From positions 62,001 to 126,000 of the forward strand of contig NZ_JAUSUH010000005.1 of NCBI RefSeq assembly GCF_030813595.1: DNA of 64,000 bases, written 5' to 3'. The DNA is from Ancylobacter vacuolatus (GTDB taxonomy: Bacteria > Pseudomonadota > Alphaproteobacteria > Rhizobiales > Xanthobacteraceae). The stretch's first letter is position 1, and each line of letters starts with the position of its first letter. Below the pieces are notes generated by a model that saw only the letters and a list, made by a program, of their open reading frames with translations, ran no database searches and was not told the DNA's origin. Shown here one piece after another: positions 17,766-26,342 of the stretch. Made by a program: the position numbers and the translations under genes.

Positions 17766-19547
17766 ATGAGGAAGACCAAGGTTGAAGAGCAGCTGAAGAA
17801 TGGGAGGCTGCAATTCCCAGATCCATTGCCCGCGCTGAGATATGGCTTCTGGTCCGCATACCGGTTCAACGACACTCATCTGCCCGAGCCAGGTGCTGAG
17901 TTTCGATATATTAAAGTAGACCTACCACTATTTTCATATGCGCCTGAATTTTCGGACATAAGACAAGAAGGAGTTGGAGATTGTTACCTTTTGTCCGCCA
18001 TAAATGCCGCTATTAGAACAAAAGATGCCGATTTTTTCTATAGCATGATGGGGGGCGACGACGAACATGTGCATGTGCGCTTTAACGACGGAAAAGGATC
18101 TCAGGTAATAGTAAGCGTTCAGCGTACGATATTGAAGCGCTTGGAAGGAAAAGAATACGTCGATATACAAGGGCATTCGGCCATATGGCCCTATTTTATC
18201 GAGAAGGCATATGCCTATTTCAGGGCATACTATATTCAGCCGCTATTTTTCGAGAGCCTGATCGACGTGCCCGTTCAGTCCCAACTGATGGCTCTGCTGT
18301 CCCGGCCGTTCACGAATCCGCCGACTTTGCCGCCTTGGCCATTCCCGGGAACCCAGCGTCCATCCCTGGGCTCATCCGATAAAAGATATGCTTCCAACTA
18401 CATCGAAGCAGTGGAAGGTGGTTTCACGGGGGCGGCGTATACGCATCTAACAGGCGCGTTGATAGACGATTCCGTTACAGTGGTTAAATTAACTAGGCCG
18501 GGACGTAGCAAACTTGTGGTTTCGGAGAAATTTTACCGAGCCAATATTCTGGCATGCTTTCTCGATGAAACGCGACCAAATCCATTCGGCGAGAAATGGG
18601 ACGCGGTTCTCGGTCATATTCTATCGGTTCTGAAGCGAGATATAGCGAACCTCGTCAATCCCGAAAATGTAATTGATTTTAAAATTGAGCATAAAAACGA
18701 GGCCGTTGATCAAATAAGAATCTATATGCTTAAGTCTATGAAACTAAACAGAAAATTGATAGATAATTATTTGTCTCTGGTATCTGAGCAAACAAATCTG
18801 GGCAGAGAAATTAGAAAAGAAAATCTTTTAAAGCTTATTGATAATATGAAATTTGAAGATTTTTCTTTTGATAAAAGTAAATTCATACAGTTAAATATAA
18901 AGAATATAAATATCAAAAGTATAATTATCGAATATATCAACCTATCATTTCCAGGGAAAAGAGGTACCGGAGAGTATGCGGATTATCAAAGTAGAATCTT
19001 CGATGCTATAAAAAATGCCGTCGGAGAAATAAAAACGGGAAACGCTCCTGTAATCGTTGGCTTAAATAAAGCTGCATTTGCTGCAACGAGAAAATATTTG
19101 AGAAGTGTTGATATTATTTTCTATAAATACGAATATCATAACAAAAGAAAAGGTCTTGTTCCCGGACATGCGTATGAAATTGAGGGCGTCCAAGAAATGG
19201 ATGTTGTGAGAAATGGTAAAATTGTAAAGCTAAAATTCATTCACGTTATAAATCCGTGGAGAGATTACGTCAGAGGTTATAAATATAAAACGGCAGAGAC
19301 TGATGGCGTAAAGACGGTGACGTCTCTTTCTGCGTTCTCTGTGAAGATGTCGAATGATCTTCCTGAAGATTCTCTTTTAATGATCAATTTTCAGGCGAGA
19401 GGTCTTGAGTCATTATCTGCGGAATTGAAAAATATATCCGACGATCTTCAAAAGAATGCATCCCAAACGACGAAAAAAAGTGACGCATTTCCAATCGAAT
19501 TGTCCGATATTACGAAGTATTTCGATAGCATATCGATCGAAAAATGA
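17766..19547 (+). CDS. Calpain-like (C2 family) cysteine protease, low G+C
   Basis: A 593-residue protein. The catalytic triad of calpains is recognisable: Cys73 in QEGVGDCYLLSA, His468 in VPGHAYEIEG and Asn496 in VINPW. Known C2 proteases cleave proteins at limited sites. The distance from Cys to His (395 residues) is far larger than in classical calpains, so a long insertion lies inside the catalytic domain. No signal peptide is seen. ATG 17766 is chosen because GGGAGCGGGG precedes it; ATG 17739 and GTG 17721 are alternatives. G+C falls to 9 of 60 bases at 18841-18900, against a very G+C-rich background, which suggests foreign origin. It opens a same-strand cluster with the DUF6603-like gene 58 bases downstream. 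Confidence 0.8.
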   Translation: MRKTKVEEQLKNGRLQFPDPLPALRYGFWSAYRFNDTHLPEPGAEFRYIKVDLPLFSYAPEFSDIRQEGVGDCYLLSAINAAIRTKDADFFYSMMGGDDEHVHVRFNDGKGSQVIVSVQRTILKRLEGKEYVDIQGHSAIWPYFIEKAYAYFRAYYIQPLFFESLIDVPVQSQLMALLSRPFTNPPTLPPWPFPGTQRPSLGSSDKRYASNYIEAVEGGFTGAAYTHLTGALIDDSVTVVKLTRPGRSKLVVSEKFYRANILACFLDETRPNPFGEKWDAVLGHILSVLKRDIANLVNPENVIDFKIEHKNEAVDQIRIYMLKSMKLNRKLIDNYLSLVSEQTNLGREIRKENLLKLIDNMKFEDFSFDKSKFIQLNIKNINIKSIIIEYINLSFPGKRGTGEYADYQSRIFDAIKNAVGEIKTGNAPVIVGLNKAAFAATRKYLRSVDIIFYKYEYHNKRKGLVPGHAYEIEGVQEMDVVRNGKIVKLKFIHVINPWRDYVRGYKYKTAETDGVKTVTSLSAFSVKMSNDLPEDSLLMINFQARGLESLSAELKNISDDLQKNASQTTKKSDAFPIELSDITKYFDSISIEK

Positions 19548-19605
19548 TCTTTCCGGTGCGTAATATATATTTGAAATGCGACCTTCTCAATAAAGGGCAA
19601 GCAAG

Positions 19606-22600
19606 ATGGCCAGCGGAAAAGAGGGAGACGGCGCGCTCATCGTGGTCCCCGTGTCCAAGGTCGATCCGGAGCAGTTCGAGGCGCTGGCGCTGAACGATCA
19701 TGGCTGCGCCCAGCTGGATCTGTGGCTGGCCACGCTGGCGGCGGGTGGCGCCACGGTCTCGGCGCGCCAGTTCGAGCTGCCGGTCTTCGGGAAGGGCGGC
19801 GCGCGTACGCTGGCGACGCGCCTTTTCGTCGCCTCCAGCGAGCGCCGCGACGTCTGGCGCCCGGGCGATGCCTATGCCGACCTCAAGCCGGCGCAGGCCG
19901 CCATCGACAAGGCGCTGGGCCTGCGCGCGGCGCAGCTCTGTTATTCCTCCTATGATTTCGCCGCCATACAGGCCGTTACCGGCAAGGTCAGCCCCAAGGA
20001 CTGCGCCCTCGTCGCGGAGACGGCGCGTGCGCTGCAGGCGGACTGGCCGCACGATCTGGCGCCGCTACGGGGCGGCATCAACTTTACCGGCGAGGCAAGC
20101 CTGCTGCCGGAGATCGACCCGGCGCTGCGTACGCGCTTCGGACTCGATGGCAGCGTGCGTGTCGCCGGCAGTGTCGGCAAGCTGCCGCAGGGCTACCGGA
20201 TCGAGGCCAGCACCGCTTTGTCCATCCCGCCGCTGGAACTGCTGGGCGGGCGCCTCAACATCGCGCTGCTCCGCGCCAGCATCGGGGTGGAAGGGGTGGG
20301 CGCGGAAGGGGAGAGGGCGGACCGCGCGACGCCGCCCTTCACGCTGGCGCTGCACGGCGCCATCACGCTCGACCAGCAGAAACTGGCGACCTCGATCGAG
20401 GTAAATGCCGGCACCCGCCACCTCGCGCTCACGGCGGACGCGCCGGACCTGATCCAGGCGGGGGCGCTGATCAAGAGCCTCGTTCCCGAGCTGGGCGACA
20501 AGCTCAGCAGTGCCTTCAGCACCATGGACAAGGTGGTTCCCGGCCTGCAACGCCTGGAAGTGTCCACCCCGCTGGACGGGCTGGAGGGTGCGCGGTTCGC
20601 GCTCTGGCTGAAGTACCGCGACGCCTTTCCCCTGCTCGATCTGATCCGCGTCACCCCCAGCCTGTACGTCGCCGGCACCTCCAGCGGCGGGGCCTTCACC
20701 TTCGATATCGAGCTGACCGGCCGGGGCGAGATCGGCAGCGGGGAGCAGACCCTCGCCTTCGAGACGACGCTCTCCCTGTCCGAGGGCATCTTCCGAGCCA
20801 CGCTGGTCGAGGGCAGCAAGGTCGTCCTGCCGGCGGACATCGCCGGCAAGGTAGCCAAGGTGGAGGGGCGCGAAAGCCTGCGGCTGATCGACCTGGCGAT
20901 CAGCGCGAACACGAAGACGCAGGCGTATTCCTTCTCGGTCATCACCATCGGCTTTCTCGAATACCGGATCGGCAAGGGATCGCTGCTGATCGGCGATGTG
21001 CGTTTCGAGATCGGCAAGCGCGAGGGCGGCAGCATCACGGCGGCGCTGGAGGGCTCGCTGGTCGTCGGCGATGTCGAGGCCGATGTCTCGATCAACATCG
21101 ACAACGGGCTGAGGGGGAAGGTGACGATTCCCCGCCTGCCGATCGGCGCCATCGCCGCCGATCTGCTGCAGATCGAGGCTCCGGAGGAACTGGCGGCGGC
21201 GGAGATCAAGGACTTCGACGTCGCGCTCACGCTCGGCAAGGAGACCGAGTTCACCTTCAAGGCCGAGTCGGATTCGGAATTCACCATTGCCGGGCTGAAG
21301 GCGAAGCTGGCCAAGCTTGACGTCAGCTATGCCGGGAAACTGAAACTTGACGCTGAAGGCCAGCTGCGCTTTGGCACCACCGAGGTGGACCTGAAGCTCG
21401 TCTATGACGAGGGAACGTGGAACTTCTCCGTCAACGCCACTACCCGCTTCGATCTCGGCACGGCGCTGCGGCCGCTGGCGGCGGAAATCGGCTTCGAACC
21501 GCCCTTCCAGGATGGCAGCCTCACCGTTACCCGCGTCGACGGCGCCCTGCGGCTCGGGTCTGAGGGCACCCGCATCGCGCTCAGTTTCGCGTTCGAGACC
21601 AAGGACGGCGATTTCCGCCTCACTCTGGTGGCGGCGCGCCAGACATCGGGGGAAAAGGCCGGCTGGGACTACAGCCTCAGAATGGGGCCGGCGACGATCG
21701 ACTTCCGCAGCCTGCCGGTCATTGGCGGGGCGATCGGCTCGGCCGCCGATGCCTTCGCCAAGAGCGGGGGCAAGAGGGAGATCGGCCTCGACGCGCTAAA
21801 GGTCGGGCTGCTCTCCACGCTTGAGGAAGCCGACATCGCCGCGCTGTTCAGGAACCTGCCGGAAAAGGCGTTTTCTGCGCCAACCGAGGTGACAGGCAAG
21901 CTCTCGCTGACCGGCACGCTGCGGCTGCTCGATTACGAGAAGCCGATCATCTATCCGCAGCCGAAGGAGAAGGCGCCGGCCAAGGAGGCCGGGGACGCGC
22001 CGAAAGCGCTGCCGGCGCCCGCCAAGGTCGAAACTCCCGCAAAGGTCGAAACGCCCGCAAAGGTCGAGGCGGGCGAGAAGCCCGCCGTTCCCGCCGCGCC
22101 GGAAGACAAGCCGGCTGACAATCTGAACTGGCTGACGATCCAGCGCGATTGCGGCCCGCTGCACCTGGCCAAGCTCGGTTACGGGGTGCGGCAGGCGGGC
22201 GGCAGCTGGGAGGTCTCCGCTGCGCTGGCGGGCAGGATCAGCCTGGCGGGGGTGCAGCTGGAGCTGATCGATGCCGGCGTCAGCGTCAGCCTCAACGCGC
22301 TCACCGCGCCACGCGGCCGGCTGAAGGGCATGAGCCTCAGCTTCAAGCGTGGCTCGGTGTCGGTCGAGGGCGGCTTCCTGCAGATGTCGGAGACCGTCTA
22401 TGGCGGCCAGCTCAGCATCCAGCTGCCGAAAATGTCGATCGGCGTCGTCGGCCTCTATGGCACCTATCCGCTTCCCTCAGGCCGCTCCTCCACCTCCCTG
22501 TTCATCTATGGAACGCTGAGCCTGACCGGTGGCGCCGGTATCAAGCTGGGCGCGATCACGCTGACCGGCCTGGCGCTCGGCTTCGGCTATAACCGCCGGG

Positions 22601-24333
22601 TGGTCGTGCCTGACATCGGCACGGTGGCGGACTTCCCGCTCGTGGCGCTGGCGATGAAGGAGAGCGCGCCCGACGCGGACAGGCCCTCGGCGGCGTCCAT
22701 GCTCGCCACGCTGGAGAAGCACCTGCCCTTCGACGAAGGCCAGATGTTCGCCGCGCTGGGGCTGCGCTTCACCATCGCCGAGACCATCGACGCCTTCGCG
22801 CTGGCCATCGCCCAGTTCGGCAAGGATGTCGAGTTCTCGCTGCTGGGCCTCGCCCGTTTCGAGAAGTCGGTCGGCGACCAGAAATTCTGCCGGGTCGAGC
22901 TGGCGATCAAGATGACCTTGCGGCCGGACGAGGGCGTGTTCCTGCTGCAGGCCGAGCTGACCGCCAATTCCTGGGTTCTGGACCCGTCCTGCCGGCTCAC
23001 CGGCGGCTTCGCGCTGGGCGTGTGGTTCGCCGGCGCGCGCAAGGGCGATTTCGTGCTCACCATCGGCGGCTATCACCGCGCCTTCAAGCCGCCGGCGCAT
23101 TACCCCGCCGTGCCGCGCCTCGGCCTCAACTGGGCGGTGACCAACGAGCTGACCCTCAAGGGCGAGCTCTATTGCGCGCTCACGCCGTCGCATCTCATGG
23201 CGGGCGGGCGTTTCGAGGCGTCCTTCGTCCATAGCCGCATCAAGGCGTGGTTCGTCGCCGCCATCGACTTCCTGATCAGCTGGGCGCCGCTGGAATACAG
23301 CCTGGATGCCGGCATCTCGATCCGGATCGAGGCCGATCTGTGGCTGTTCTCGATCAATCTCAGCCTCGACGTCCAGCTCAGCCTGTGGGGGCCGCCCTTT
23401 GCCGGGCGGGTGAGGGTCAACATCTCGGTGCTGTCCTTCGAGATCGCCTTTGGCGGCACCAAGGCCGCCAGCGAGATCCGCAGCTGGGCGCAGTTCGGCG
23501 CGCTGTTCCTCGACAAGGCCAGCACAAATTGGCAGGCGATACCCACCGCTGGAACACCCGTGGAGGCGCCGGCCATTTGCGGGGCGGCGCTGGTCGGCGG
23601 GCGGCTGTCGCAGCCGGGTGACAAGCCGCCGAGCGGGCCGTGGCTGGTGCGCGGGGACGAGCTGGTGCTCTCGGTGGCGTCGATCCTGCCGGCCACCAGC
23701 CTCGCCTTCGGCACGGTGAGGGATGCGGTGCCGCCGAAGGGCCGCAGCGGCCGCCCCCTCGCGCTGGCCGAGCCGCTGGTGCTGGCGGTGACGGTGCGTC
23801 GCCATGTCGCCGAGAGCGCCAATTTCGGCATCGTCCCGCTGGCGATCACCGCGGCGGAGAGCGCGCTGACCATCGCCATCGTCAAGGATCTTCCCGGCGG
23901 CGGCACCGTGCCGGTCGATCTGACGGGCTGGGACAGCGAGGCCGAGCGCCAGGGCATGCCGGCCGCCCTGTGGGACCGGCACCCCCCGGACAAGGCGCCC
24001 GCCGCCAAGATGACCGGCGCCTATCTCACCGGCCTCGCCCGCCTGCGCCCGCCGGCCGGCCAGCGCCGCGGCGAGGGCACGAGGGTGGATATCGCCCGCC
24101 ACCGCGAGAGCGACCTGATTTTTCGCGAGGGCTCCGTCCGCGACCCGGCCGTGCAGGCCCCCGTCTCAGCCGGCGCCGCGCGAGACGTGGCAACGGCGCA
24201 GGGCGCCCGCCAGGCCGAGCTGGTCAAGGCGCTGGGCGGGCTCGGATTTCCGATCGCGCTGGGCGCCGGGGAGGGCGCGGCGCGTCCCTTCCACGCCCCG
24301 CCGATGAGCCGCAGCTGGAGCCAAGGAGAGTGA
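19606..24333 (+). CDS. Giant DUF6603-like beta-rich protein, 1575 residues
   Basis: No signal peptide is apparent. Residues 1-785 consist of long amphipathic beta-like stretches. Residues about 785-840 are a Pro/Ala/Lys/Glu linker with three exact six-residue repeats. Residues about 855-1290 resemble DUF6603. The most telling stretch is GGYHRAFKPPAHYPAVPRLG, continuing LNWAVTNELTLKGELYCALT and ending SHLMAGGRFEA. The last 285 residues are a separate extension. The function of DUF6603 is not known to me. AAGGGC precedes the start, and two bases separate its stop from the next ATG. Its G+C is that of the chromosome, unlike the calpain gene before it. The family call rests on recalled pattern only. 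Confidence 0.62.
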   Translation: MASGKEGDGALIVVPVSKVDPEQFEALALNDHGCAQLDLWLATLAAGGATVSARQFELPVFGKGGARTLATRLFVASSERRDVWRPGDAYADLKPAQAAIDKALGLRAAQLCYSSYDFAAIQAVTGKVSPKDCALVAETARALQADWPHDLAPLRGGINFTGEASLLPEIDPALRTRFGLDGSVRVAGSVGKLPQGYRIEASTALSIPPLELLGGRLNIALLRASIGVEGVGAEGERADRATPPFTLALHGAITLDQQKLATSIEVNAGTRHLALTADAPDLIQAGALIKSLVPELGDKLSSAFSTMDKVVPGLQRLEVSTPLDGLEGARFALWLKYRDAFPLLDLIRVTPSLYVAGTSSGGAFTFDIELTGRGEIGSGEQTLAFETTLSLSEGIFRATLVEGSKVVLPADIAGKVAKVEGRESLRLIDLAISANTKTQAYSFSVITIGFLEYRIGKGSLLIGDVRFEIGKREGGSITAALEGSLVVGDVEADVSINIDNGLRGKVTIPRLPIGAIAADLLQIEAPEELAAAEIKDFDVALTLGKETEFTFKAESDSEFTIAGLKAKLAKLDVSYAGKLKLDAEGQLRFGTTEVDLKLVYDEGTWNFSVNATTRFDLGTALRPLAAEIGFEPPFQDGSLTVTRVDGALRLGSEGTRIALSFAFETKDGDFRLTLVAARQTSGEKAGWDYSLRMGPATIDFRSLPVIGGAIGSAADAFAKSGGKREIGLDALKVGLLSTLEEADIAALFRNLPEKAFSAPTEVTGKLSLTGTLRLLDYEKPIIYPQPKEKAPAKEAGDAPKALPAPAKVETPAKVETPAKVEAGEKPAVPAAPEDKPADNLNWLTIQRDCGPLHLAKLGYGVRQAGGSWEVSAALAGRISLAGVQLELIDAGVSVSLNALTAPRGRLKGMSLSFKRGSVSVEGGFLQMSETVYGGQLSIQLPKMSIGVVGLYGTYPLPSGRSSTSLFIYGTLSLTGGAGIKLGAITLTGLALGFGYNRRVVVPDIGTVADFPLVALAMKESAPDADRPSAASMLATLEKHLPFDEGQMFAALGLRFTIAETIDAFALAIAQFGKDVEFSLLGLARFEKSVGDQKFCRVELAIKMTLRPDEGVFLLQAELTANSWVLDPSCRLTGGFALGVWFAGARKGDFVLTIGGYHRAFKPPAHYPAVPRLGLNWAVTNELTLKGELYCALTPSHLMAGGRFEASFVHSRIKAWFVAAIDFLISWAPLEYSLDAGISIRIEADLWLFSINLSLDVQLSLWGPPFAGRVRVNISVLSFEIAFGGTKAASEIRSWAQFGALFLDKASTNWQAIPTAGTPVEAPAICGAALVGGRLSQPGDKPPSGPWLVRGDELVLSVASILPATSLAFGTVRDAVPPKGRSGRPLALAEPLVLAVTVRRHVAESANFGIVPLAITAAESALTIAIVKDLPGGGTVPVDLTGWDSEAERQGMPAALWDRHPPDKAPAAKMTGAYLTGLARLRPPAGQRRGEGTRVDIARHRESDLIFREGSVRDPAVQAPVSAGAARDVATAQGARQAELVKALGGLGFPIALGAGEGAARPFHAPPMSRSWSQGE
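22018..22071 (+). repeat. Three tandem 18-base units in the DUF6603 gene linker
   Basis: Units at 22018-22035, 22036-22053 and 22054-22071 differ by only a few bases and encode PAKVET, PAKVET and PAKVEA. They form the flexible linker between the two halves of the 1575-residue protein. Confidence 0.9.
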
Positions 24334-24335
24334 TC

Positions 24336-26342
24336 ATGCCCAATGCCGGCTCCCCGCCTGACGCCCTCAAGGTCGAGCTCTACGACGCCTACCACCCGGC
24401 GCTCACCTCCGGCAGCCACCGCGTGCTGGTGCAGCAGTCGCTGACCTATCCCGACCCGGACGGGTCGGCGAAGGCGCATCATTATTACCGCGACGAAGCC
24501 TTCCTCGTGCGAGGCCCGCGCTTCTTCCTCGACGAGAACGACATCCACGCCCGCTACCCCTCCCTGGGGGCGATCGGCGATTTCGGCCGGCACGTTCCCA
24601 ATATCGTGCTGCGCAAGCGGGCGCTGCCCTGGGAGCGCCAGCTGGCGCTGGGCGGAGCGGCGCGAGCGCCGTGGATGGCGCTTTTCCTGCTCACCGAGGC
24701 CGAATTCCAGGCGCAGGGCGGCGAGGCGGCGGTGCAGCTCGTCGCGCCCGAGGCGCTGATCGCCGCCGGCCGCCGCAGCGCCGACGGCAAGGTGCTGCTG
24801 CCGAAGCTCGACGCCGAGCCCGACAATGACGCGGGCAATCTGCGCGCGAGCGTGATCGACCTGGAGCGCGATCTCGCCCGTGCCCTGTGCCCGTCGGCGG
24901 CGGATCTGCCGCTGCTGGCGCATGTGCGCCAGGTCGGCATGGGCGACAAGCCGCGCGAGGCGATGCATGGGGCGGGCGAATTTCCCGTCGTGTGCGCCCG
25001 CCGGATTCCCGCGCCCGGCGCCAATCTCGCCTTCCTGGTGTCGCTGGAAGGCTGGGAGGAACTGGTGGAGGGAACGCTGCCGGAAGGGCCGGCCCGCCTG
25101 CGGCTGGTGGTTCTGGCGCGCTGGCGCTTCACCCATGATCCCGGCTTTTCCCACAGCTTTGCCGGCCTCGCCCGGCGCCTCGGCACCGACACGCTGCGCA
25201 CCCAGAGCCCGCCCGGCACGCCGGAGGCGCTGGCCCGCCCGCTCGCCGCCGGCCACACCCCGATGCCCTGCCGGAGGGGCGAGGGCGACGCGCGGCTGGC
25301 CTGGTATCGCGGCCCCTTCGCGCCGGCGCCGGTGGCGCCGCTGCCGGTGGACGAGTTCGCCCATGCCGACGCCGCCCTGATCGTCTCGCCCGAGGATGGC
25401 GCGCTCACCCTGTCCTATGCCGCCGCCTGGCAGTTGGGGCGGCTGATGGCGCTGGCCTCCCCGGGCTTCCTGGCCGCCACAAGGGCCTTCATCACCGAGG
25501 ATGCCGGCCCGCGCGAGGTGGCGTTCCGGCTCGACATCTTCATGCGCAACCACCTGCTGGCGATCCGGCGGGAATGGGGCGCGCCCGCTCCCTCTCCCGC
25601 CGCCGACACCGGGGCCGAGCCGCCCGACACCTTCCATGCCGCCCTGAAGATGATCGGCTGGCTCAAGGGCCTGCTGCTGCTGGAAGGCGTTCCCTTCCCC
25701 TATCTGGTCGCGGGCGAGGCGCTGCTTCCGGTCTCCAGCCTTCGCTATTTCCATGTCGATTCCAACTGGCTGCTGGCGCTGGCCAATGGCGCGCTCAGCC
25801 TCAGCGGCAGCGCGACCCGCGCCGCCACCCGCGCCGGGCCGTCCATGCGCCGCTTGCTGTCGCAGCTGATGGAGCGCTGCGCGGCGGGCGCGGCAGCCGA
25901 GCTTGATCCCAAGGGCGAGCTTCTCGACCGGCCGCGCACCGGCTTCCTGCTGCGCTCGACCCTGGTGTCGGACTGGCCGGGGCTGGAGACGGTCGTCACC
26001 TCGACGCCGGAGAGCGCCCGTCCGCTGCGGCTGGAGCGGCTGGCGCCGGATGTGCTGCTCGGCATCACCGAGGGACAGATCGCCCGGCTGACGCTCAAGG
26101 AGCCGCCCGAGGGGCTGGCCTTCCGCCTGCCGGAGCCGCGCGCCACCGTGCCGGAACCGGATGCGCGGGGCCTGTTCAGCCCGCTGGAGCGGCTGCGGGC
26201 GGAGAGCGCGCTGGGCCTTACCCGCCTCCAGCCCGCCACGGCGTCCGCGTCGCCGCCGGACCCGCTTTCCGCCGCCGCCTTCGCCGCGGGCGCGCTGAGC
26301 AGCGGCAGCATCCGGAACTTTGTTTGGGAGATCACGCGGTGA
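24336..26342 (+). CDS. Unknown 668-residue protein of the DUF6603 locus
   Basis: I do not recognise a family. AAGGAGAG precedes ATG 24336, and only two bases separate it from the DUF6603-like gene, so the two are surely cotranscribed. No signal peptide or transmembrane segment is visible. The N-terminal 130 residues (KVELYDAYHPALTSGSHRVL, then FLVRGPRFFLDENDIHARYP) look like a globular beta-rich domain. The middle carries FRLDIFMRNHLLAIRREWG and FPYLVAGEALLPVSSLRYFHVDSNWL, and the C-terminal 150 residues are Pro/Leu/Arg rich. The stop overlaps the GTG start of the next gene. Its length, coupling and company suggest a structural or assembly partner of its neighbours. Confidence 0.7.
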   Translation: MPNAGSPPDALKVELYDAYHPALTSGSHRVLVQQSLTYPDPDGSAKAHHYYRDEAFLVRGPRFFLDENDIHARYPSLGAIGDFGRHVPNIVLRKRALPWERQLALGGAARAPWMALFLLTEAEFQAQGGEAAVQLVAPEALIAAGRRSADGKVLLPKLDAEPDNDAGNLRASVIDLERDLARALCPSAADLPLLAHVRQVGMGDKPREAMHGAGEFPVVCARRIPAPGANLAFLVSLEGWEELVEGTLPEGPARLRLVVLARWRFTHDPGFSHSFAGLARRLGTDTLRTQSPPGTPEALARPLAAGHTPMPCRRGEGDARLAWYRGPFAPAPVAPLPVDEFAHADAALIVSPEDGALTLSYAAAWQLGRLMALASPGFLAATRAFITEDAGPREVAFRLDIFMRNHLLAIRREWGAPAPSPAADTGAEPPDTFHAALKMIGWLKGLLLLEGVPFPYLVAGEALLPVSSLRYFHVDSNWLLALANGALSLSGSATRAATRAGPSMRRLLSQLMERCAAGAAAELDPKGELLDRPRTGFLLRSTLVSDWPGLETVVTSTPESARPLRLERLAPDVLLGITEGQIARLTLKEPPEGLAFRLPEPRATVPEPDARGLFSPLERLRAESALGLTRLQPATASASPPDPLSAAAFAAGALSSGSIRNFVWEITR

